64,000 nucleotides of DNA. Source: Dendrocalamus latiflorus (lineage: Eukaryota; Streptophyta; Magnoliopsida; Poales; Poaceae). Made by a program: the position numbers and the translations under genes. Of the stretch, positions 31,753-44,740 are shown piece by piece; position 1 is the first letter of the stretch, and each line of letters begins with the position of its first letter. The notes beneath the pieces were generated by a model. It did no database searches and was not told the origin of the DNA. It was given only the letters and a program-made list of their open reading frames with translations. Location: NCBI GenBank assembly GCA_017311315.1, contig CM029654.1:2232001-2296000 (forward strand). The letters are read 5' to 3'.

Positions 31753-34700
31753 TGTAACATCCCAATTAGGGAACTAGTGTAATTACGAAAATTTTAAAAT
31801 CTTTTAAATTGTTTCTCCTGCGTTTCTAAAAAGCTTTTGGCGAAGTTCAAATTTTCTCAAATTGATTCCTTGCCAAAAGCCCGATTAATAAAAATCCAAC
31901 CTTGGAATCAAGATCTAGAAATTAAAGTTTACAATTGGGAAGATCCAAAACTCCATGGAAGTCTTAATTTCAAATTTAAATTGAAATCTGGCAACTCAAA
32001 GCCAGGAATGGAAATTTAAAATAACATAAAATCTTTCAATCCAATTTTCATATCTTAAAAATTCAAATTAGGAAAAATTAAGACTTAATTCACCAAAGCT
32101 CGACGATCTTAAAATTAAATTGTTGCATCCAAAGTTTTGAACCAAGTCTTCCAATTCAAATTATACTCACAGATTCAAATTCAGAAATTCATAAAATCCC
32201 CAAAACTCCTCTTGGGCCAGACCCATTCTCTTTTCCTGCCCGGGCCCGCTTCCCTTCCTCTTTTTCCCCGGCCCATTTCTTTTTCCTCCGCCCGGCCTGC
32301 TCCTTTCTTTTCTCCTGGCCGTTGGCCCACCCGGCGCCGTGGCTTCTTCTTCCTCCTCCCCCGTTTCTTCCTCCTCCGCCCTCAGCTCCTGGCACTCGCC
32401 GGCCCAGCCCGCGCGGCCACTCCGCCCCGGTATCGCGCCGCCCCCGGTCCCCCCTCCCCCGTCACCTCTGCACCAGTAGCCCTACCACCGGCCTAGCCCC
32501 ACGCCATACCCCTACCCACGACGCGGCCATGCCGTCGCCCATGCCGAAGGACGCGCCGCCATGCCCAGGGTACCCCTGCCATGCCTTCGCCCATGCTGGC
32601 GGTACTTCCCTGGGCTATAAAAGAACCCGAGCTCGCCTTCTCCCCATTCCCCATTTCCTCTTCTTCCACCTCTAAGCCGAGCAGCCGCTCTGCGCTCGCG
32701 CCGGCCACTGTCGTTCGTGCCGTTCCGCCGCTCCGGCCATCCCCTCCACGATTGGACCGCGTCACGGCGTGCGCCCGAACATCCTCTGCCTCTCCTTCCA
32801 CTTAATCGAAGAATCAACGCCCGAGAGCGCCACGCCCGCTCCTCCTCCGTCTCCGGCCGTCAGTCACCATTTCCGCCGCCGCCTCCTCGTCATTGGTCCC
32901 CGGCCAATTCGTCGCGGTGGGAGCATCTCCCTGGTGCCCCGAGGCCTTCCCCACCGTCGGCCGACTCCCTCCGCCGCTCGAGCCCTCCCTCCACGGTCGC
33001 CTCCCCGCGCCACCGCCCGTGCACGTCGCCGGCCCGCCCCCGCCACCCTCCGGCTAGCTCGACTACCCAGGTGAGTTACTGGTATGGTACTCAAGCTCAT
33101 GCGCGCGTCATCTTCTCCCCTCTCCTTCCCGGCCACCGGCGCCCCATTCCCTCCTCACCGCCGGCCGCCTAGCTTCACCGCCCGCTCGTCTTGGTGCCAT
33201 CCCGGCTGGAGTTGCTGCCTCCCTGGGCTCCATCATCACCGGGGCAACCCATTTCACCCGTCGGCGTCACCTCCCCGGCCCCTCCCCACCGGCGACACCG
33301 CCACCCATGCCTGGCGCCGCCCTCCCTCCCCTGGTTCCTCTGCTTCTGCTCCCTTTGTCAGCTGAGCCGAAGACAGTTTACTCTCTGTCTCCCTTGGTAT
33401 GACATGTGGGCCCAAGCTAACTAATTGCATAACTCCTCTCCCCTTTGGCTAAGTGATGAATCTGGCTAAGTGATGAATCCTTGTGCAAATATTCATGCAT
33501 ATATTAAAATATATTATGGATGATAATAAGAATAAGAAAACTACTTATAAATTCATAATGAGAATATTTATGTAAATAAGCTAAAAACTTAACATTGGCT
33601 AAAACAAGATTGTGTATGATCTATTTCCATATGACAAGAAAATTTACATGGATTTAATGGGTATTGATGTTAAAAATCAAATAGGTGAAACTAAGTAAGA
33701 CATTATCTCTTATAAATCAAAGATACTAGTAGTTAATCCAACATGATTAAAGACGCATGTTTGAAGCCTTATAAAGATAATTTCAATCTTTTCAAACTTT
33801 ACTCTGGAAACTCGGATAATAGTTTTAACCCTCCTAAAATCTCAAGTGATCTAAGTGATATCTTCCATCTCTTGATCCAAATTGAAATCCATTAGTGCAA
33901 ACTAAATAAATCAACTTAGCAAGATTTTGCCACATAAAATATTGACCATAAAATTGCCCATCTCTAAAATCATGTCATCTCTCTTATTAGTGCTTAAAAT
34001 ATTTGTAGAAAGGCTTTAACATTATCTTAAAATACTGAAATTAAGATGATAAATAAAATACGATTAATAAAGTCCTAAACAAGAAAGAGCAATCCTTGGT
34101 CTTTGTCTCGCACCCAAATCCTCAATCATTATCTCGGGATTTAACTTTAATGATCGAAAATAAATAACAATAAAAGAAATAGCTTTACTAAGAAGATCCT
34201 TGTAAGAATCCTAACTCTCCTTTTTGACAAATCACAACCGTTGATCCTATCGAATAAAGTTATTAATCAAGTAGAATAATTAACTTTAGAACTGCCAGTT
34301 GCAATCTCAAATAGGAATGGCCTCATGATATATTAAGATTTCATCGGGTACATAAAATAATACTCTTCTCCTATAAAGCTTTCGCATCCTGAAATCATGT
34401 TCCTCTTCACTACCATCGATACCCTCTTTTATCTGTCCATAAGTCCTGCCTGACTCATGGAGCTTCCTTGATAAATATAAAATTAATAATGAGAAAGTTA
34501 TCAAATAAATGGTCGAACCTCGCTTTGCCCCGATCAGCTATGTTTTGACCTCTACCTTTTCAAAAGGGGGTATATTCCTGTAGATACTTCTTCATTTTGG
34601 TCCCTCCTTATTCTAAATTTTCCCTCACGGTAAAGCTATTCAGCCACCTCATTTCTCCTGCCCAATTCATCTACCGCTGTGTTTACAGCCCATTAATCCG

Positions 34701-36577
34701 AATCAGCCTTCTATTCTCAAATCATAATAAATGTACAATTTAAATTAAATCGGGCATTTAAAGTGTTTGGATTTATTTGGTCTTTCTTTTCTTTGCCGCG
34801 TATTAGAATCGGAAGACTCGACGAGGCGACGGATTCGAACAAGACCAAGACTCGGGTAAAAGCGAGGACCAGTAAAAATTAAGATCGATGACTGAGAAGG
34901 CTTTGAATTAGAGCAATCAAGGCCGTGGTAAAACAAGCAAGGCAAGTCATCACTTTGATCATATTGATCCTACACTTTATGCAAAAATTACGTTCTTTTA
35001 AACTATCAACTTGCATGCTTAATTTATTATGCAAATATATGTCAAAGCTTAAGGTAGCTACATGCCCACTTGATGTTGTATTAGATTTATTATGCCATCC
35101 CTTGATACTTGAATTACCTGACCATTGTCACCCTAGATGTTAATAATCACTTTACTAGCTATAAGTCATATTAATGCCGTGCTAGTCTTGACAAGTCCAG
35201 GGCACTAGTGGCCCTGATCATCAATCTTTAAGTATGAAAACTGGTTTTGGGACAGTCACGGGATGTACGTGGTTGATTATTTGTGATAACTTATTTTAAG
35301 TTTCTCAAAACCCTTAAAACATGCTATACCAGTCTGGGCGGATGGTAAGAGTGGTGGGTGTGGATGTAGCACAAGGATTGTGGTCTGTGGAATGAACCGC
35401 CCGGACAAATTAAGGACTTAATCCTGTGATGACCCCTCCGTGTATAACAGTACAACCACAAGCTGGCAAATTGTAGGCTTGGCTGAATAATTTACTAAAC
35501 TCTCTAGCCATTTCACGGAGAACGGTGTAGGCGGGTAATAAAAGCCCCCGTGGAATGGGACATCGGATATAGGTGACGTCGCTGAGGCTAGCGTATGGTG
35601 GAGAGCGGAGTCCGAGTGCGCTAACCTGTGGCGGACATCCCGCACAACCTATGGAAGCAACCCCATAGGAGTGAGATGCTAGAGAGCGAGGTATTGTAAA
35701 GGCCTCGTGGTAGTCTCTCGATCTGCATGACTAAGGAATCATGTAGAACCATCGGGACGATTACCTCTTGTGGGTAAAGATGTACAGACTCTGCAGAGTA
35801 TACAACTATTCGAATAGTCGTGCCCACGGTCAAGGGCAGACACGGAAATCTTCCTCGAGTTAGTTCTATTTCAAAAACCTTTGTGGGTGGGACAAAAACC
35901 TATCAGAGGGAGGTACTCTGATTTTGGACTTTTTCCTGGAGGGACGTACTCCAGCGTGGTTGATAATATGGAAGTGGCATAAGGATCAAAAGCTAGCATA
36001 GGTGGTTGGAACCATGTAATTGGTGGATGGAACCGACACCGCTATATTTATTGCACAATTTCGAACTCTTTAAAGCATGTTTATAAAATGCCAAGTCATA
36101 GGAATTTTAATTATGAGTATTGCAAATGTCGCACTAAGCAAATAAAAGAACCTCAAGCCTCCTTTGACAACCTTGCATCTATTATTATTGCATCCTGTGT
36201 GGTGGCTTGCTGAGTATCATCGTACTCATTCTGGCTTAACTGCCATCATTCAGTCAGAAAGGAAATAAAGTCAAGCCCTGCGATGCCTAAAAAGGGTCGA
36301 CAGAGCTGGAAGACGATGAGGCCATGGGCTAGGTCGCGAACCCCCAGTTGGCTGCCTGTGGGCAAGTCCTGCGGGTCCCACTCGTGTGAAGTTTCCGCTG
36401 CTGCACTTTATCGTTTTCGGCCTAACCGGCCCATGAGTAAGTATTACTGTATTATTTAAGCTTTCGCATGGTAGGTTTTTGATATACAGTAATGTATCTG
36501 TGAGCACTATCTACTGATCCAGGGAATAGTGCGGTGGAATCACAGAGGATCTGGGTTTGCTAACCCGAGGTCCGACA
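31753..36577 (+). mobile_element. Solo LTR of 4.8 kb
   Basis: 4825 bp starting TGTAACATCCC and ending GAGGTCCGACA, with the target duplication CAAAC (31748-31752 and 36578-36582). No gag-pol coding is present. The length, TG...CA ends and single 5-bp duplication fit one very long LTR left by LTR-LTR recombination, as in large grass retroelements and LARDs. It contains a GC-rich stretch (32200-33370) with overlapping low-complexity frames and a CTATAAAAGA TATA-like box near 32613. Confidence 0.8.
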
Positions 36578-36582
36578 CAAAC

Positions 36583-38850
36583 CACGGTGCTGAAAACTCG
36601 AGTGCTCCGACCCATGCATGATGCTATCACTCCACTGGCCTTTTACCTGAGACTGAAAAGAGCAAGTGTGAGATTTGGAAATCTCAGCAAGTACCCAACA
36701 ACGGTCGCAACACAATGAGTAAAGACAGGTAATGCAACCACAGGAAATAAAGACAAGCATGACAAGTAAACAACGGGTACAAGATGAAAGCAATGCATAA
36801 CTGATATCGGAGATGCTGTCATAAATGGGAGATGGATATCATGAAGACTGTGTATTAAAGATAGTTGTTATGTGACAAGTTATAGCAAGGGTGCCGGCGA
36901 CCTCATCCCACATACCCGGTTATACGAGAATAGCCAGGCACAACCTTGTCCTCGACTGTATAACCGCAGACGGTGTGTAATATCCTGTGTAACGAGAATG
37001 TACGGCCCCCCATACGTTACCAGGTTGGGTGGAAATGACCCCTATATGTGGGTAGCCCCGGCGTGATAACCCTTAGTTCTTTATTTAGCGAATTATCCAT
37101 GGTATAGTTGGGGAGTCATAAATGATTTAAGGTAAAGTTATAAGGGTAACGATTTAATACAATGAGCCCGAAGAGACAGGATTGATGATACTGGGTGATA
37201 AAGTAACCGATACATCATGGACAGATTATATAGAACAAAATTAAGGTAACTAAGAGGTGGTGAGGTTAAGGCTATAATAAAGTTATGAGAAGTGAAAAGA
37301 TGTGCTAGGGGTGGAAATAGAAAGATATAGTTTCTAATAAGAGGGCGATGTGGAATCATGATAAGATGATAGTGATATAGTAATCAACCTAAAGAGGTGT
37401 TATAATGTAGCCCACACAAGTTTATCAACCAATCAAGTTTTATTATGTGATAAGTGATTATTAGTCAAATTAACATTTACTAAGATATAAAGATCATGAC
37501 TCACAAAAGGAACTGTACCGGCAATACATCATGATATTGAGAGGATTAAACACAGAAGCGTGATACTTAAAGGATTGCTAGTGATTTTAACCTAAGTCTA
37601 CAACATGATCACCCGCTACCCCCATTAACAGTTTAAGTATGAACTCTAAACATTACTTAAAAGCATGGATATTATAACATATTACCAGAGTATTGTAATA
37701 AACCTAAAGACATGTGAAATAAGATAATCTGGAACATCATGGCAGGAATACAATATTAAGTGTATATAACCAGCAAGCATTAACAATAACCAGGTAAGCA
37801 TTAACAATATGATAAGAACTAGACTCGCATTAACAATATGATCGTAACTAGGCAAGCATAATAATAACCAGGCAAGCATGAATACTATTATAACAATCAG
37901 GCAAGTACTAGAGAGATGATAATAACCGGGTAACTTTGGTGACAGGATATTAACCAGGTAAATTCAGTGATATGATAATAACCAGGTAATTCATTGATAT
38001 GATAATTGTACTCGATGACAATGGTAACGAGTAATCATGAAAGATGTGAAATGTGGAATTAAAATAATTGGGGATAAGTTCATGCACGATTACAAAGAGT
38101 GAAAAGGATTGCTGGGGTTGAGGATAGGAGATAAAATCAGATGGGAGATGACGAATGATGATATGACAGAGGTAGAGATCCATGAATGATTCTCACCCAG
38201 CATTACAACTTAACTCACACCAAGGGGTTGTCAAACAACTAGATTTTATTACGTGATAAGTTGTTATTAGTCAGGTTAACAGTATCATACATAATTCCGT
38301 CGAAACCAGTCAAGCAATAACATACAAGTAATGAATTAGGGAACCGGTAATTAAATATATCATTCCGAAGCTAAAGATTACTAGTGGTTAATCTTATATT
38401 GAAGTCACTCCTATACTACCCCTACCGCAATTTAAACATCATTTATAATTACTAATTAGAGCTTACAACTTAGACATTAACCATAGCATTTTAATACATC
38501 TAAGAATCTAAGGTATTAATTAACATAAAGCATGAAAAAAAGGTAACCTAGAATCTTATGGTATGAATACAATATTAAAAGTACATAACTGGCAAGCATT
38601 AACATATGACAACAATTAGGCGAGCATTAGTAATATGATAACAAGCAGGTAACTTTTATGGTATAGTATTAGCCAGGTAACTTTAGTGACATGCGAGTAA
38701 ATAGGTGAGCATTAGGTGATATGATAATAGATAGACCAGCTTTAGCGATATGGTAATGGTACTCAATAGCAACAGTAACAAGCAATCATATGAGATGTAA
38801 AATGTGAAATGGAGGGGTTACGGTTGCGAGGTACTTGCTTTGAGTAAGCT
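36583..38850 (-). mobile_element. Older LTR-retroelement remnant
   Basis: AT-rich, non-coding. Contains repeated AACCAGG.AA, GGCAAGCATTA and GATATGATAATA words. A segment at 36640-36720 (TTGGAAATCTCAGCAAGTAC) recurs inverted at about 51715-51770, so both derive from the same LTR family. Confidence 0.55.
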
Positions 38851-39551
38851 CGGTGGACAGGCTGCATGGAGGAACTGGAACGCATAACTATACGAACGCT
38901 TCTCGGTAGCTGCGTGCGAACCTCATGAGAGAAACCTGCACTAGACTCTGCGGCTACCACAGGTGCGTCGGTTCCACCACGTGCTTCCTCATCAACCCTG
39001 CCCATCCGTACCCCAACAACTGAGTCTTGAGTAAGAGCAGAAGGCTGGCGACGAAGGAGATTTCGCGCCTGAAGAACGCCTTGATGATGGTGATGAGTTC
39101 GCGGCAGCGTTGGGTCGTCGGTCGTCGGCACGGTCAGCCGGACCTGCTCCACCGGCGACACCTCCTCGTCGTCCTCGTGCGCTCGACCGCATCGCCATCC
39201 CCTATCTCTGGCTTCATGGCCGCACCCGAAAGCCGCCGCAGCCGTCCGCCGACACCACAACGCATCCGCGCTGCCGCCACTGAGTGCCGTCGTCGCGCCT
39301 GCGCTGCACGCCCCGCCGACTCCGCGCCCCGCCGCTGCCGCGCCGCGCGCCTCCCGCCGCCGTGCCAGGCCGCCGCCGCCAGCCGCGCGCCGTCGCACGC
39401 CTCCGGGCCGCCAGCCGCCTCCTCGGGCCGCCGCCGTAGCTGCCGGCCATGGCGGGCGTGTGCGTGCAGGCACGCGTGCGGGCGTGCGACTCGGCGCCGC
39501 CGCCACCGCAGCCGCCGGCGCCGGCGCCAAAGAAGTCCCATGCATCTCCAT
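38763..39551 (-). other. GC-rich open frame of unknown nature (262 codons)
   Basis: An open frame on the minus strand, Ala/Arg-rich in its first 110 residues and mixed later (VRLTVPTTDDPTLPRTHHHH). No known domain is recognised, and other frames in the same segment are also open, as expected from base composition. It may be the internal part of the older retroelement. I do not call it a gene. Confidence 0.25.
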
Positions 39552-39557
39552 GCGTGA

Positions 39558-39640
39558 GAACGAGAGAGAGAGAGATTATACAGGAGAGAGGGAGAGATAC
39601 ACGGGGGTGGTTATGGAGAGAGAGAGAGAGCATTTTTTTT
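39558..39640. repeat. GA-rich microsatellite
   Basis: Runs of GAGAGAGAGA, interrupted, then a T run, just downstream of the resistance gene's stop. Confidence 0.8.
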
Positions 39641-39753
39641 TACGGGTGCTACAATTGCTCCTTCGAATTCACAAGACTCTCGGGAGATCGAAGGAAGGAA
39701 CAATGTATAGGTGCATTACATACAAATGAAAGGAGGACTAGCAACAATTTGGT

Positions 39754-41703
39754 TCAGTCCTCTATGTTGAGATGTGGTTTGTTCTTATTCTTGGCCAGTT
39801 GGTCCCGCAAGCCTTCACTGATTTCTCGCCAGCTTTTGCTGATTTCTCGCCAGCCTTCTGTGGTTGAGCTAAACTTGAAGTAAGATTTGTCGGGAAACTT
39901 GAGCGAAACTTCCTTGAGACTTGACAGGAATCGTATCCCAGAAAACCCATCAGCGCCTGCACGAAAACAATAGCGCACCCGTAGCAGCTCAAGCTTAGGC
40001 GTGGCCTTTTCTTTAAACTTGACCGATTTGAGGTCCCATAGGCTATCAAGCTCCAGCACCGTCAGACTTCTGAACGTGTCGGGACGGAAATGGAAGTGGA
40101 GTTCTCCCTCCTTAAATGACTCATCATGAAGACGTAGATCGGCAAGATTTGGCAGCTTCCCCAGTACTACTATGGCATCATGCTCCAGTCGGGCACTCCG
40201 TAGGGTCAGCTTGGCTAGCGTCTGAATCTGCTTGATCCATGTGGGTAATTTGACCAGAGTGCCATACAACTTAAGGCTCTGTAGGTCATTTGGAGGCGGG
40301 GACAGGTCATCCAAACAGCCTTCTAACCCAGGCTTGCCTTCTAACCCAGGCTCGCCCTCGGCGCGCACTGACAGGGACCGCAAGCGGCCGTGATTGGCAA
40401 TAGCAGAACAGAGCTCCTTGCAGTTTTTCTTGTTGATGCCAGTCACTCCTAGCTTACGCAACTGAGTGAGCTTCTTGAGCTCCTTCAGCATTGCCTTTCC
40501 CCGTGCAATGTTGACTACACCCAGTGTGTGCAGCGCCTTCAACCTCCCAATCCCTCTGGGCACTTTAACACCATGCTCGTCCCAGCCTCGCAACCAAACG
40601 CCAGCCTTATAACAGAGATATGGTAGTGCGTCCAAGTCATCAATAGATTTTCTCCGTAAATAGCTCTTGTAAGCTGCTGAGCCAAATTCCTTCAAGGGCT
40701 GATAAATTTTTCTCCGCTCCCAGCTGTGGTAGTCACTACCAGGCGTGAGACCGGCACGAAGGTATTTTAGCTTTGACAGTTTAACAATGCTTGCTGGCAG
40801 TGTGATCACAAATGTACGTCTGATATCCAGTGTCTCCAGGTCTGACAGATTACCAAATGAATCCGGGAGATGGTAGATATATACACATCTTCTTAGAGAG
40901 AGGTACTTTAGGTGGCGAAGGTCCGCGATTGGCACAAGGTCATGGTCCCGCAGATCTTCTGCGTCTTCTAAATCAAGCACCCGAAGCAATCTCATCTTCT
41001 TAGAAATGAAAAATGGTCGCCACTCTCCAAATACGGTCAACGATCGAATGTGGGACACGTCCAGTATGCTTCCCAAGACATCCTTCTTTTGGTCTCTGCT
41101 CCAACTACGGCTCACAACAAGGTGGCGTACTTTATTTTTAGACTTCAAGGTGGAATGCTCATCCAGTACGAAAACAAGATTCTCTTCTTCTGAATTTGAG
41201 ATGCTGATTTCACGCATGAGATCATGAACTTGGAAGAAATCAGTATTCTCCCCAGCATTATCAGTCCCTGTTTTTGATAGTTGTATCATGCTCCTGTTAA
41301 TAATGTCAGTAAAGTGTTCCTCTGCTACTTCCTCGGCAGTCTTGCTTCTCACTTCCCTTGAGTAACCCTCTGCAATCCACCGCCTCACTAAACGTCCGTG
41401 CCTGATGTTGTGGTCTTCAGGGAAAATCGACAAATACAAAAAGCAAGACTTGAGATGATAAGGTAAACCATCATAGCTTGAGGTAAGGACGGTCTTTATC
41501 TTGTCAAGTTCTGGATTGTTCTCCAACTCCACACTGATATGATCATTCAATTTTCTCCATTCCAAAGTGGTTTTTGGTTTGGTTGCCAGAAAGCTGCCTA
41601 TAGTGGCAATGGCAAGGGGAAGGCCATCACACTTTTTTAGAATAAGTTCTGTCTGCTCCATCATGCTATCAGTTAAATCAACCTTTTCAGTCCCACTAAA
41701 TAC
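39754..41703 (-). CDS. NLR resistance-type gene, exon 3: end of NB-ARC 2 and LRR domain
   Basis: Third exon of a CC-NB-NB-LRR immune receptor gene. After the acceptor TTTTTTCAG (41704-41712) it reads VFSGTEKVDLTDSMMEQ and stays open for 649 residues to a stop at 39754. Motifs in order: KKCDGLPLAIATIG (GLPL), CFLYLSIFPEDHNI (RNBS-D, winged helix) and VHDLMREI (MHD region, with VHD). Leucine-rich repeats follow from about exon residue 220 (MRLLRVLDLE, LRHLKYLSLRR, LPDSFGNLSDLETLDIRR, LPASIVKLSKLKYLRAG) to near the end. Known role: intracellular pathogen sensing. No frameshift or premature stop was seen. It joins exon 2 in phase 0 across a 6.4-kb intron filled with transposons, so use of this junction needs transcript proof. 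Confidence 0.88.
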   Translation of the reverse strand, partial: VFSGTEKVDLTDSMMEQTELILKKCDGLPLAIATIGSFLATKPKTTLEWRKLNDHISVELENNPELDKIKTVLTSSYDGLPYHLKSCFLYLSIFPEDHNIRHGRLVRRWIAEGYSREVRSKTAEEVAEEHFTDIINRSMIQLSKTGTDNAGENTDFFQVHDLMREISISNSEEENLVFVLDEHSTLKSKNKVRHLVVSRSWSRDQKKDVLGSILDVSHIRSLTVFGEWRPFFISKKMRLLRVLDLEDAEDLRDHDLVPIADLRHLKYLSLRRCVYIYHLPDSFGNLSDLETLDIRRTFVITLPASIVKLSKLKYLRAGLTPGSDYHSWERRKIYQPLKEFGSAAYKSYLRRKSIDDLDALPYLCYKAGVWLRGWDEHGVKVPRGIGRLKALHTLGVVNIARGKAMLKELKKLTQLRKLGVTGINKKNCKELCSAIANHGRLRSLSVRAEGEPGLEGKPGLEGCLDDLSPPPNDLQSLKLYGTLVKLPTWIKQIQTLAKLTLRSARLEHDAIVVLGKLPNLADLRLHDESFKEGELHFHFRPDTFRSLTVLELDSLWDLKSVKFKEKATPKLELLRVRYCFRAGADGFSGIRFLSSLKEVSLKFPDKSYFKFSSTTEGWREISKSWREISEGLRDQLAKNKNKPHLNIED

Positions 41704-42982
41704 CTGAAAAAACGATTCAAGAAAGTGAGTACCTGATGCAGGGGAATCCTTTAAATCCTCTCTTCACCAAAAGTACAAAGATTCAAACGATTAAAAATCG
41801 GACATATGAATGAAGAGCGATAATCAATCAAAGACTGGCACGTGTTAGTACAAATTTTAGTCTCATGCATCAGTGTGATATTGTGTTGAGACGGCGTTGG
41901 TTCTTATTCGGATGGAAAAATTAAAAGGAAAGCCCACGGGGACCAAGGACATCTAGAAAGAAATACTTTTAGTTATTCCTTATTTTAGTAATTTTCAAAT
42001 ATTAGGATCCTTTTTTTATTCCTGAAAGTTGAGAGCACTTTATATTTCATCATGGGTTTTTTTCTATATCTTTATGTAGTGTGAGCCCCTCTTTGTAAAG
42101 TGGGGTCTGCATATTGTAATTTAGACCACAGACTATTTCAACGATTGAAATTACCCATTTTACGAGTTAAGAATCTCTAGATGATACTTCATGTGGGATG
42201 AACCCTTTGATGAACCCTAATTTATCGGTAACTACCGTACAAAAGAGGGTCGGGATGATATACCTAAAGAGAAAAGATCTTAGGAGAAAGAGGAGAACAT
42301 GGACTGAGATGATATAAACTTAGGGAGAGACTAGATTAATTCTTCTCATTGCTTGATAATGATTGTGGTTATGAGCCAAACAGAGGATAATGAGGCTACA
42401 GAAGACCGCAATGGTTTACTCAGAGCCTAAAACTCACAGTAGAGAGAAGTGTAGAGGGCATGTACCACACTTGGTTATTATTTAGACCTTTTCTTATAAA
42501 AATGTTGTCTCCCCTCTCCATGGTGTCCTAGGGGCTATATTTATAGCAATAAGAGAGGTTGTTTATACAAATACCTATTTGTGGTCTATAATAGTGAGGG
42601 CTAACATGTCCTTTCGTTGGCATAGCTATATTAGACCTGCCACGTAATTATATACAAAATAGACTTTTGTCCCAGTGGCCCGATTAGGCCAAGGGGGAAG
42701 CCCCCCCCCCCCCCACACACACACAACAATAATAATAATTGATACATGCTATTTATTTTATAGAGATGACTTGACTTATCCCCTTAAGGAATCATTTCTA
42801 TCTCTATGGCTAATAGATGGAATTTATCTATGAGAAAGTAAACCCAACTAACAATGTTTCCCAAACACTAATACACTTATGGGACTGATATGAACAATAC
42901 ACAGGTGTTGTGGTAGAGGTACCGTGGCTACTGTTTACGCACGTGAACAAAAGGCGTAAATAGTGATTACTGTTTACCCTAA
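41704..42982 (-). other. NLR intron 2, 3' part
   Basis: No coding similarity. A copia-LTR-like segment with a CTATATTTATAG box occurs near 42530. A C-run followed by a short CA repeat lies at 42703-42725. Confidence 0.5.
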
Positions 42983-43212
42983 GGGTGTGTTTGGTTGGTG
43001 CCCAATTTTTTTTTGCCAAACTTTGGCTAGCCCTAACAATTTGACACTTGTTTGGATGGTTGCCAATTTTTTGGCAAGCCTATTGCTCTATGGTGATTCC
43101 CTATGTATTTTTTTGCCAATCTTGGCAAAATTGTGGCAATCAAAACCCCAACCAAAATTTTAGCTAGCCAAATTTTAGCTAGGACTGGTTTGGGCACCAA
43201 CCAAGCATACCC
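42983..43212. mobile_element. Tourist-like (PIF/Harbinger) MITE
   Basis: 230 bp, target duplication TAA on both sides (42980-42982, 43213-43215). The inverted ends GGGTGTGTTTGGTTGGTGCC and GGGTATGCTTGGTTGGTGCC match at 18 of 20 positions. No coding capacity. Confidence 0.93.
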
Positions 43213-44740
43213 TAAGATCATCCACTGCGCCCACCAACCACTGTTCAGTATCCCTCATTCTTGTTACCAATGTGATGCTTTTGACTTTGCATGGTCTCCA
43301 ATATGCCATTTTTGGCCATTAATTTTTGTAATAATATATTGTAAAAAACATGAAAGTAGGTTAAGAAATCCTCCATACAAACCTTTGCAATCTAAGCAAT
43401 TTGATGTGTAAGTTATTTCTGGGTTTTCTTGTCATATCATGTGCTTTATTCAAGTGGATTATTCCAAGAAAAGCAAGGCAAGGATGATGTGAAGTATCCT
43501 TCCTCTACAAAGAGAAAAGTCAAATATCTATGTTAAAAATAGTATGCTTGCAAATATGCTGTTGACAAAGATGGTAGCAAATATCTTGCAAAACTGTGTT
43601 AGCCACTGTTTTGTAACATAGCCTCACTCTTATGTTAGAATAATTAAGGGATTTTTCAGTGGTATGTAAGAATTTATCCCTAGAATTAAACGGGCTAAAT
43701 GCTAATGGTAATTGGAAAATTCGTTGGCGCCATGGGTTACCGTGTTCTCATATTTGAAAAGGGCATTATGCACTCATGCACTACTGATCTTAGGTACCAA
43801 AAAATTCATAAATGTAGTACATATAATGTTATACAAACTTACAAAATTCAATGTCAAATTCATCTGTATAGTATTAAAAAAGAGCACTAGTGCATCATGC
43901 ACTAGTTGTCCTTTTTGGTTTTTGATACCATAGACGAATTTGATATTGTCATTTTGCAAATGTACATAACATTACAGGTACTATATGTCTATATCCAAAA
44001 TTTCTTTTTAGGTGTTTCTGGAATGATGCATCGTCTTGATAAGTATCGTATGTTTTGGAGCATAAACAATTTTTTGACAGATTGTGGCTGCATGTGTTTG
44101 TACTAATTTAGTAAGATGTCAGTAGATTGTAGTACGTGTAGTAACAGATTTCACTTGGGAGTGTGATTGAAGTTTGAAAGGTACTAACCCACATTGGAGG
44201 ACACATCGGGACCAATTTTGCTTGAGATTTTGGTGACATATAGAGTAGCCCAATAATTGCGTCTTGAAGAATGAATATTTGTACATAGGTGTAAAAAATA
44301 GCTATTTTCCATCTATTTAATTTAACTATTTAAGATATTTAAAAATTTTCCTCCTTTTCTTTTGGGAGGACTGTGAAAGCCCTTTTTCCACCTTTGCTTA
44401 TTACTTGGAATCTTTTAGAAATCAAGTTTGACAAAAAGGGAGAAAGGAAGTTTATTCAGCACATGGGCAATATATGCTATGCAATCACCCTTTTTTGGTG
44501 CACTCATACAATCAACTTTCGGTTTTGGCACCAAATTAAAATGAAAATTTTCAAAAAAAAATTTAAGATGCGGTCTATAGAGTGTTCTAGCACCCTTTAA
44601 AATTTCACTTCAAATTCAAAATGTGTTAGAAGAAAGCAAAAAGATAAAGTTGCTGCGAATAGTAACATTTGCCTTTTTTGCTTTTGGTTGATCATTTGTC
44701 GGATGTTTTTCATTTTTTGTTACTCTTAATATATAATAAA
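43213..44740. other. NLR intron 2, middle part
   Basis: AT-rich sequence without recognised genes or elements. Confidence 0.5.

Noticed and set aside
38763..39551. 262-codon frame as a real gene
   Set aside because: No domain, other frames are also open, it lies inside retroelement remnants, and its start is in LTR-like sequence. Listed only as unknown.
31533..39655. One large terminal-inverted-repeat DNA transposon with GTAGCACC ends
   Set aside because: The shared inverted motif is only about 10 bp and no matching target duplication was found; an interrupted LTR element explains it equally well.
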